From: JAZSNL01 sp045536365
Lineage (GTDB): Bacteria; Bacillota_I; Bacilli_A; ML615J-28; CAG-313
Length of the DNA stretch: 64,000 nt
Direction: 5' to 3'
Assembly (NCBI GenBank): GCA_045536365.1
Contig: JAZSNL010000016.1
Span: forward strand, 1 to 64,000
Shown: positions 43,798-55,700 of the stretch, in pieces
Position numbering within the stretch: the stretch's first letter is position 1
Layout of the letters: each line of letters opens with the position of its first letter
Made by a program: the position numbers and the translations under genes
Notes under the pieces: model-generated
Database searches by the model: none
Told to the model about the DNA's origin: nothing
What the model saw: the letters and a program-made list of their open reading frames with translations, nothing else

Positions 43798-46700
43798 TTA
43801 GAATACTAATGTAGGATTTACTAAGATTGCACAAATATTAGCAATTTCAGTATTCCATTCAGTTTCGTTAGCCATAGTTGCAGAAGGACCTTCTTGAGCT
43901 CTTAACCATGTCATAGTAGCATTAGAGCTAGCTTCGATATAGCCTTCAGCTGTAGATTCAGGTAAACCTGTAACTTCTACTATTGCAGCAACGATTGTAT
44001 TGTACATCATATCTGGTAACATAGTTCTTAAGATAGTTGAACTATTAACTAGTGTTAAGAATTCTTCAACAGCATCTGTATCAGTCTTAACTAATTCAAG
44101 GATCTTATCATCTAATGCGATAGTTCCTGTAGTACCTACTAATGCATTGATTGCATCGATAGAAGCAACTACGCTATAGATTTCTTCATCCCATTCAGCT
44201 TCAGTAGCACTTGCAGCTAATTGACCTAATGGTTTAACCATTGTTAATGAACCGTTAGCTTCAACAGCTTTATTAATGATTCCATCAGTTCCTTGTAATG
44301 CAGTGATATCGAAGATTTCTGTATGGTTGATTAATTGTAATAATGAGTATAAACCAGCTGAAGCTAAGTAGCCATCAAAGTCAGCGATTGCAATGTTATG
44401 TGCATTTACAACTGTTAATCCAGTTGGAAGATCGAATAACTTAGTATTAGCACCTAAGCTGTTAGCTAATTTAACTAATTTAGCTAATAATTCAAGTTGA
44501 TCATCAGACCAGAACTTATTCCATTGAGCATCAGTTGCAGATTCCCAGTTAATAGCGTTGTATTCATCAGAAACAAATTCAGCGATAGTAACAGTGTTAG
44601 AACCAGATGTAGCACTTTGTTCAGCAATAGTCTTATTAACTAATACTGGTAAAATACCACGTAATACTTCAGATGAAATAATAGATTTGAATAAATCAGC
44701 CATATCTGCAGTAGAACGAGCGATCATTGCTGTGCTCATTGAACCAGATAATGTCTTAGTTTCTTCTAATACATCAATGATATTAGCGATTTCAGCGAAT
44801 GCAGCAACACCAGAAGGCATAGCTCCGAATTCAGCGATATCACTGTTAGATAATAATCCAGCTACGTTAACGATGTAATCGTAAAGGATACCATCTTCAC
44901 CAAGTTTAGTAATATCTAATGTATTAGTCATAGCAACTAATTGTAATAATTGTTTGAATCCAGCTTGTGCAACATTGAAGTTATTTGCATTTGCAACATC
45001 AATATCTGCTAAGCTTGAACCAAGTTCAACAGCTTTAAGATCTAATGAACCCATATCTAATTCTTTACTTAATGCAAGAATTTGAGCGATATAAGTTAAT
45101 TCCTCAGCTGTCCAATGTGCAGGGTCATAAGAATCGTTATTATATTGATCCCAGAATGCATCACTTACTAGGTCAGTAATATTAACATCTGTTGAAGCAG
45201 AACCCATATCAGTGATAGTATCACCAATAACTTTAACAAGGATACCTCTTAATGAAATACTATTGTTAACTGCTGCTAATACAGTGTTAATTTCTTGCCA
45301 TGTCTTAGTTTCAATAGAACCTAAGTCAAGATCAGCAACATTTCCACCGAATACTTGATCAAATGCAACTAAGATATCATAGAATGCATCTGCTTCTGCA
45401 AGATATGCAGCTACATAAGCATCTGTACCAGATAATGCTTGATCATAAACTTCATCAGTGTCAATTGTTAAACCTTGAGTAACAGCATTTGGTAAATAAT
45501 TAATAACAACATCTAAATATTTCTTAGGATCAGCTTTAACTGCTGCTAATCCTTCTTCACCATTTAATCCGAATAATTGAGCCATAATATTTGCTAAATC
45601 AGCGAATGTACCATTGATACTTCCACCAGCAAGTACAGATTCAACATCTTCATAAATAGTTAATAATTTACCTAATTCATTAGCCCATTCAGATGGATCT
45701 AATTCTTCTAAATCTAATACATCTACGAAGTCAGGTTGTGCAGCTTCGATTAATGGTTTAATGTTAGAGTTATAAATTGATGTAAATGCAGCTTGACCAA
45801 TAACAGTTTCACTTACTTCTTGAACTGCAGCTAAGAATAATGGTTTAACATTTGCGTTAGAAATTTCAGCAAATTCTAATCCATCAACACTTACAGCTTT
45901 ACCAAATTCGTTTTCATAAGCTTCTGCGAATGCAGCAGCAGCATTAACAACATCAACTAATTCTGCAAATTCTACAGACCAATCAGCGATTAAGCTATAA
46001 TCAACAGTAATACCGTTTAACATGCTTACTCTTGAGAATACTTTTTCTACTAATTCTTGTTCATGTCCTTCGATAATTGCAAGACCGAATGCAGCTTCAA
46101 CAAGTGATGCAATTGCATATTCATCGTTTGCATTCTTATTATCAAGTTTTCCATATACGCTACCAGCACCGAAATAATCTAATGCGATAATGTCAGAAAT
46201 CATTGATACACCAACTTTATAATCAGCTACAAAGTCAGCATCTGTGTAATTAGCATCTGATAATAAGTCTTTAAGGATTTGGAATCTTCCGCCAAGAACT
46301 TTATTATATAATCTAATTGCAAGAGTTCTACCTAAAGTTTCTAATAAGTATGAATCTTCTAATTCAGCTAATGCTTTTTGAGCATAACCTAAGAATTCAT
46401 TATTCTTTAATGTAGATAAATCATCTAATTTAACACCGCTAACATTTAATGCATATTTTAATTGAGATAAGAATGCATTACCTAAAGCAGCTTCGTGGTT
46501 CCAGTTAATATTAGCTAATTTAGCTTCTAATTCTGGAGTAGACACGTTAAGTTTTCTTACTAAGTAAGTAACTACTGAAGTCAAGTTATCTTTAGAAAGT
46601 TCAGATGTAACTAAGAAGTCTACAATACCCATTAATGGATCTGTATTCTTATAGCTTAATTTGCCTTCTAATAAGCCTAATTCAGCAGCATATTCGATTA

Positions 46701-49700
46701 ATTCATAAACTTCAGGAAGATATTCATTAATTAATTTTTCATTGAATTCTTCAGTAGTTAAAGTTTCAAATAATTCGAATCCAGGAAGTGCAGTAGCTAA
46801 CATACGAGCTGCGCCACGTGCAACTGGTAATAATAATTGTCCTAATACAGCTTGATCAGCAACTTGACTTACTAATGAAGTGAAGTCAGCTTGGAATTGA
46901 TCTGTATTAATAACTGTTAAGTTAGTTCTAGATAATTGTGGAACATATGTCTTAGCGAAGCCATAAGCAGCTTTTGCAAGAGCATATAAACTCTTAACTG
47001 TTTGTTTAGAGCTGATTCCTTCGTAATTTAATTCAAATTCACCAACTGCGTAAACACGGTTAATTGTCTTATCTAAGTATTCGTATAATTTAGCAGGTAA
47101 GTTAGTATTGTTCTTTAATACAGTAGAAAGTAATGTTAAACCATTAGCAGCATCTAAGTTGATAACAGCGTTAGCACCATTTCCGAAGAAGCCCATATTA
47201 ACGAATGCTTTTGCGATATTAGATAAATCAGCTAAGAATTCAACAGCTTTAGCTCTATCAGCATTTACTAATGGAGAATCTGCGTCAACTTTAGCAGCTA
47301 AAGGACCAACAAATTCACTTACTAACCAGTAACCAGCTTCTTCAGCTAATGTAGTTGTAACGAATGCATCATATAATCTAATTGTAGCTTCAACAACAGC
47401 TTCATTTCCTAAAATACCTAATGTACCTAAGTTACCTTTAACATCTAAGAATACTTCATTGAATAATGTTACGAATGCATCTGCATGAGCAGCGTATGCA
47501 TAACCATCAGCATCCCAGTTAACATTAGATAAATCTAATGATGTTAAATCTAAGCCTAAGTAAGAAGAGATGAATTCAACAGCATCTTGTGCTTTATCAT
47601 CAATAATATTTAATCCAAAGAAATCAATAATGATTTCAGCGATATAACTTTCTGCAGCAGCTGTTAATTCAGTACCTGTGCAGTATGCTTGGTAAGCATT
47701 AGAATCGAATAAGTTACGAGCGATTGCAGCAACACTATCTAAGTCTTCTGCTAATTCAGCATTAGTATAAGTACTTAAATCTAATAAGATTAATGCGTTA
47801 CCTGATAATGATTTAGTTAATTCACGATAGATTGGTAATGCAACAACATCAACTAATTCAGATGCAGCTAAAGCTTCAAAGAATTCAACTGTTGTTTCAT
47901 AATTATCACGCATGAATAATCTATAAGCTTCTTTAACTAATTCAACTTTACCTAAGTCTTTTAAGCCTTTTAAGTAATAATAAGTTTCTCTAGCTTCATG
48001 TAAACCGTAAGTATTAGCAATTGTTAATGCAGCTTCTAACATACCAGAAACAGCATCTAATTCATTTGCCCAATCGATACTTCTTAATTCATATGCGCTA
48101 ATAGATACACCTAATTTACCACAAGCAGCTTCAACAACTTCAGCATGTTTACCTTGTGCTAAATGTAAATTCCATACAGTTTCTAATGCAAGGATTGCTT
48201 TTTCAACATTTTCAATTGAAATGTTCTTACCATCTCTTACATGTTGTCCTTCATTATACATGAAGTCTAATGTTGCTTGTGCAGCAACTAATAAACTATC
48301 GTAGTCTTCTGCTAATGCTTCAGTGCTTAATCCATTAGGAGCTAAGAAACGAGCACCAGGAATAGAACTATTAGAAAGTTTTTCTAATACGATAGGTAAT
48401 GCTTCTGCTAATAATTGAGAACCGCTTAATTCTTGTAAACCTTCAACAGTTTGAGAACCTAATACATAATCAGATACTAAACGTTTCCAATTGAATGTTG
48501 ACATTGAGAATGCGCGTAATTTAGCAATTGTATCTAAATCTAATTCATTAGCAACAACTGCTAATTTTTCATAAGCAGGAATAAAGTAGTTATTAGCTTC
48601 ATTTACTAAGTCAATATTACTATAATCGATATCTAGAATAGGTTTAGCTAATCTATTAGCAATTTCAGTTTGATATTGTGCAAAGTATTGAGTATTAACA
48701 ACTAATGAGATAACATTAGCGATTTCACTTCTAGTGTAATCAATAACGTAATTTTCTGTACCGTTTAAGTAATCAGAAATAATTGCAGGAGCTCCAAGTG
48801 AATCTAATTCAGCAAGAACTTCTACTAATGTATCGAAATCAGCAAGTAATGATTCTTGATCTGCGTAGAAACTTAAATCAAATGCTTTAGAAGCTTTGCC
48901 ATCTAATAATGGAGCAACTACTAGATTATATAAATCATAAGCGTTATTTCTTAATACATCTAAGTTAACTAAGTTAGCAACTAATTCTTGAACTAAATCA
49001 TAATCAGCTTCATCAGCTAATAATTCTAATACAGCATCAAGGTTAACTTTGCTACTTAATTCTTGTAATGTTTGAACATCTAATGCTTCAAGAACATCAA
49101 ATAATTGAGGGATGATAACATCTCTTAAAGCTTTTAAGCTTCTGTCTAATTCAGCAGCAGTGAAATTAGAACCTTCAAAATTGAATTGGCCAAGAGTGAA
49201 ACCATTTACGAAGTCTCTTAATACTAATTCGCCTAAAGCTTCAAATTTACCAAAGAACATATTAGTGTTCATTACTAATTCTAATGCTTCAAGTAATTTA
49301 GCTTCAAGAACATCTAAATCAGCAGATTGAATATTTAATACACCAGAATCTCTAACTGCGATTGCAGCATTGAATAATGCATCAAAGTCTTCTACTAATT
49401 GTTCTTGAGATAAGTCAGCAATTAATAATTCATAATACTCAGGAAGAGCTTTTTCAGCTACAGGAAGTAATACAACTAATACTAAGAAACCAGTTTGTTC
49501 ATAGATAGTAGTATCCATGTAAGCACGAAGAATATCTTTAAGAGTTTCAATAACAGCATCTTTAGTAAATAATGCAGGGTTAAGTTTTGCAGTTGAGAAG
49601 TCCTCAAATGTATGATAAGGGAATTCATCTTGTGCAATAATGTGAGTTGCTGAGTGGTAAATATCACCTAATTTAGCTGCATCACCAGCGAAATCTAATG

Positions 49701-52700
49701 CGTTACCATCTACTAATTCAGCAAATCCTAAAGCTTCAACTAATGCAGCACCTCTGCCTACACCATTGAAGTATCTCATACCGAAGATTTCATTTAAGAT
49801 TGTCTTAACTGCATGAATTTCAAACCATGGGATTTCAATTTGGTTTTCAAATACAGCTTCAAGATCTAATGAAATTAATACTTCAAGTGCATTTTGAATT
49901 CTAGTGATATCTTCGCCCATAACAGCGTATTTACCATAGATTTCATTTACGCCAGCAAGTGCATATAAATTAGCAGGCATATATTTATCTAAAAGAGGGA
50001 ATAAGATTTCAGATAATAATTTATCATTCTTAGCGTATTCTAATACATTGATAATATGACGTAATTGTTCTTCTTGGTGAGTGAAGTAAACAGATACATC
50101 TTTATAATTAACTTTCTTAATATCGTTAACTGTTTCTAAGTTCCAGTTTCTAGCGAATCCTTGAACTTCATTGATTAAACCAGAAATTGCAGCAACTTCT
50201 TCATCCATTGTTACATCTGATAAATCAAATAAACCAGTAACTTCAATTCCTTCTAATAAAGCTTCTACAACTTTACCGAAGTTATCTTCAGCTAATACAT
50301 GAGTATCAGCTAAGTATTCTAATGCTTCTACAACAGCGTCAAGTTCAGCGAATTGTAAATCAAATTCAGCAGGTACTTGTGCATAATGTAAAGCATTTGT
50401 ATCAACTAATAATACTTCAACGGCGTTAAGTACTTTAACAACGTCAGAAGCTAATTCTTCATTAGTAAATTGACCTTTGAAGAATGTTAAGTTAAAGCCT
50501 TTTTCAGAAGCAAGTTCTAGGCCTTTTTCAAGTAATGGATTTAATCCTAATTGAACTAATTCAAGTTTAACTAATGCTTCAACTACATCTAATGCTTCAA
50601 TTAATGATTCAACAGTGTAGAATTGAATATTAGCATAATCTTTATTAACGATGAAGCTTGCGATTTCATCGTAACCGTTTAAGTTAGCTTCAAATAAGAA
50701 TTCAGAAGCAGCAGTAATAACTTCTTGGAATAATGCATTTTCAGAAGTGAAATTAATGTGTTCTAATTCAGCAGCGCTAACAGTTAAATCTAATTTAGCA
50801 GCTTTAGCTACTTCATTGATTGCTAATGCGATCCAATCAGTTTCAACTAATGTTAATAATTGGATTTCTTGTAATAATTCGATTGCATTATTTACATAAT
50901 TGAAATCAAAGTCATCAACAACAACGTTTTCTAAAATTTCTTTTAATCCAAATGCAACTAATTCATCAAAGATATTTTCGATTACATCTAAGTCAGCTTT
51001 TAATACTGCTGCATTATATTCACCATCATAAGGTTTTGCAGAAGAACCATTATCAGCTAAAGCAGATAAGAATGAAATATCTAATCCTTTAGAAGATGCT
51101 AATTCTATAGCATATTCTAATCCCCAACCAAGTGCAGGGTTAGCTAATTGTAAATCTAATACATGATCTACAATTTCAAATGCATGTTTAACATTTGCAA
51201 ATTCGTTTCTTGTCCAGAATTTAGTTTTTGCATATTCTTTAGAATTAATAAATCCAAAGATTGTAGCTAGACCATCAATACCATTTTCACTTAAGAATTG
51301 ACCTAATTCTGTAACAATAACTTGTAATTGTGCGTTTTCTTGACTCCAGTTAATTCCTTCTAATGCAGCTGCATTGAATTCATATGGAAGTTTAGAAGCC
51401 ACTAATTCTAATACGACATTTGCCCATTCACCAGCGAATTTATTTAATGCGTTGATTTCATCAACTTTTGCAATAATTTCATTGATACCAGCAAAATCAA
51501 AGTGTTCAATATCATTTGTATTGATATATTCATATAAACCGCAAGTACGTAATTGTCTTACGATTACTAATACAGTTTCAACATCTTGTACTAATTCTTC
51601 TTGAGATAATTCTCTTAAGAATTTAACATCTAATCCTTTAGACATGCCAGTTCCAGCATAAACAGCTAATTCATAGAATTCATGTAATGCTTCCATGTTA
51701 GAAACAGCTGTAAGGATATCGATTAAGTTGTCAACACATTCTTCATTATAGATATTTAAATCTAAGAAATCTTTATTTGTAAAGAAAGCAATTAATGAAG
51801 ATAATTGAGTTAATCCAAAGTCTTCAACAATAGTATCTAATTCAGAAACGATAGCGTATAATTGAGCAAATTCGTTTTCGATACTAACATTTTCAAAGTC
51901 TTTTTCATCATATCCGAATTGGTAACCTAATTCTAATTTATCAACTAAAATGTTACCAGCATATGCGAATAAGTCTTGAGCATTATCATAAACGATATTT
52001 AATTCATATAAGTTACCAATAATATTTGCTGCATAATCTAAATCTAAATCAGCAATATCTTTAGTGAAGATGTATTCTAATGCACCTAAATCAACAGCGT
52101 TGATTAAGATTTCAACTAGAGTATGAGCATCTTCTAATAATTTTTCTCTGTTGTATTCATATTCGAAATATTCTTCCATAAATACAGCAGGGTAACCCAT
52201 TGCATCTAACTTAGCAAAGCCAAGAGCTAATGCGTATGGTAATAAGCTTTCAGTTAATTGTAATTCAAGAACACTTTCAACGATTTCAGCAACTTTATTA
52301 ACGTTAGCTTTATCATTTTCAGTCCAGAAATCAGCATCTTTATATTCATCGCCCTTGAAGAATTCTACAGCACCAGGATAAGAATTTGCTTCGTTTGCTG
52401 TTAAGAATGCACCAAGTTGTTTAACGATATCAACGATAGATTCTTTTTCTTGAGCCCAATCAAATGCGAAATCATCAGCCTCAACAGTTACATTTAATTT
52501 AACTTTTTCAGCTAATTTGTTTAATCCGAATGCTGTTAATTCAGCTTCGTTGCCATTAATAATATTTAATGCAAGAACTTTATCAACGATAGTTGCTAAT
52601 AAGTCTGTATCAATATTATTTAATTCTTTGTTTTTAATAAATTCTAATGCACCTAATGCTACTGCATCTTTAGCAATAGAAGTAATAGCTCTAACATCTT

Positions 52701-55700
52701 CAAGAAGTTCTTCACCAGTGTAAGCTAAGAAATCAACATTCATATTTGCATTGTCTGCGATGTCTTTTAAGAATACAACTGCTTCAGGAGCAAGAGATGC
52801 TAAAATTTGTGAATCAGCTAACATAGCTACTGCATCTAATGCATTATAAGCAACATCTTTATATGCAATATAGAATGCAAGATCAGTATAGTTACCAGTT
52901 TCGATAAATGTCATAACATCAGATAAACTGCTTAATTTTGCAGCATCTAATACTTTTTGTAATTGAAGAACAACATTTTGTAACATTGCCATTTCTTCAA
53001 CATAATTAATAGCTTCAGCTTCATCTAAAGTAACAACGAATTCGTTATCGAAATTGATTAAGCTTAATGCATAATTAACACCAAATTCTACTAATTCAGG
53101 TTCAATATCAGCAACTAAGTGTAATTGTTGTACTAATCCTAAAATGTTAGCAGCAGGAGCTAATGAAATTTCTTGAATATCTTTAGTAAAGATATATTCA
53201 ATTGCACCTAATTCAACTGCTTCTAAAGCGATATCTACGATTGTATTTAAATCTTCTGCTAAGCTTTCAGCAGTATATTCAACTTCAAGATAGTATCTTA
53301 AGAATGCAAGTGGTAAGCCAGTTTTGTCAATATATGGACGAATCATATCAGCTGCAACAGGCCATAAAACGCCGATAGTTTGAAGTTGAGTTGCAGGTCT
53401 TAATACTCTTGCAATACCAGCAACTAATTCATCTGTCCATGATGAATATTCTTTATAAGTGTCTTCAAGGACGAAATTAATAACATCCTTTAAGTATCTA
53501 GCATTTAATGCTTTAACTAAATCTTCAGATTCTCTAACAATTGATGCTAATAATGCGAATTCTTGTTCGAAGTCAACAGCTTTTATATCATCTAATGTAA
53601 TAGTAAAGTCAAGTTTTGCAATGCCGCCAACATAGTTAAGAGCTTCAACATATAATTCATCAATACATTTACTTACTAAATTCAAATCATATAATCTTTC
53701 GATTGCAGTTGCAACGATATTTAATGATTCAGCATTTAATACTAATTCTGTATTAACTTGATTTTCATAAATTTCAACTAAATCAAGTGGTAATACTAAA
53801 TCAATAATTTGAGATAAAGTTAATAAGTCAGCTTGGAAATCTTCAGCTGCCAATTCTCTGAATGCTTTACTACTAATTTCAAATGTGCCTTTTTCATTAG
53901 TTGTTGTAACGATTGGATCTGGAATTAATGGAAGAATTGCTACAACTGCATTACCAACTAATTTAGAACCAGATAATACTGCTAATAAATCAGCTGCGAT
54001 TGCGATGTTTTCATTCTTAATTAAAGCACCATCTAAGTATAATTTCTTATCAATAAATAATCTTACATCTTCAACAGTTAAGATATTATTTTCTTCTAAG
54101 AAATCAGCTAACAATGGGAATAAACCTTGAATTGTTTCAGATTCTTTAGACCAATCTTCGATTGTTTCTAAAGCGAAATCTTCAACTTTAATCTTATCTT
54201 GTTTAGCTAATACGCTTGTTAAGATAGAACTAATTAAATTACTTTCGTAACCTTTTAATAAATTTAATTCAAATACTTTTGCAACGATTTGTTGTAATGC
54301 AGCAACTTTTTCATCACCGAAGTTTAAGTCACCTGTCCAATCGTTTGTTAAATAAGTAAGAATTTCAGTTTCATCAGTTACTAATTGAACGATACTTAAT
54401 AAACTTCTTACATCTTCTGCAAGTTGTTCACCAGTTAATTCAGCTTCTTTCCAGAATGTTAAATCAAAATTATTTTCAAATTTATTTAATAATACTGGGA
54501 ATGCTAATTCAAGAATAACTTCTAAAGTATCTAATTGTGTTAAGTTAGATAATACTGCAATGATTTCTCTTGCATTTTCTACATTTGCGAAATCAGCTTC
54601 TAAATAAGCTTTTTCTTTAATGAATCTATTGAAATCACTAACACTAATTAATCCATTAGCGTCTAATAAATCGCTAATTCCATGTAAAACTACTTTTAAT
54701 TTATCGCCTTCAGCTTTAAAATCGATTCCAGCTAAATCATCTAAAGTAATTTCAACATCAATGTTTTGTTTAGCTAATGTTTCTTTTAAGAAATTGTCAT
54801 ATACCCAAACAATAACTTCTGCGCCTTTACCATCAAACATTGTTACGTCTTTTAACGCATCAATAATGTTGTCGATAATAGCGTTGTCTAATTGTAATGC
54901 ACCATTAGACATAAATTCTTGTGCATTTAATTCGATAGCTTGATCAGCAACATAAACTAATGTTCTGATATCGCTTAATAAGTCTGCACCTGACATATTA
55001 CTAATATCTAAAATATCAACGATACCTTGGAATTGATCAGGAATCATATTCTTTTCTACTACTAGTTTTTCATATAAATCAGGTAATAATAATTCTACTA
55101 ATTTAGAATAAGTTAAATAATTTGTACCTTCTGCTTCATATTGACCAACAATAACTTGTAAAGCATTTACTAAAATTCTGCTGTTTACTTGGTTAGTTAA
55201 ATATTCTAAGTCAATATTGAATTGGTTTTCATTAAAGAACTTGTAATCATTTAAGATAGGTCTTAATGTTTCGATTGCTTCTAAGATTAATAATCTTTCT
55301 TCAGCAAAATTAATGCCGTCGAAGTAACCTTTTTCAACATCCATAACTTTAAGAACTTTTAATACGATACGTAATACTTGACCTTCATGACCTTCAAATA
55401 AAACGTTACCTAATAAAACATCAACAATATTTAAGATTCTATCAACTTCATTTAATTTTAAAGTTTCAAGTGGAGCTTTATCGAATGCTACATCAAATAC
55501 ACCAATGTACTTAGCATCTTTAACTACAGATAAGATTTCTTGTAAAGCTACTAAGATTTCTTGAGAAGTAACTTCTTCAAGAACGCCTGCTAATGCGCCT
55601 TCATCTTCGATTGATTTTTCAATTAAAGGTAATACTTTAGTTTGAATAACATCTGGTAAGATTGCAAGAACAATATCAGATTCAATTAATTCATCAATTG

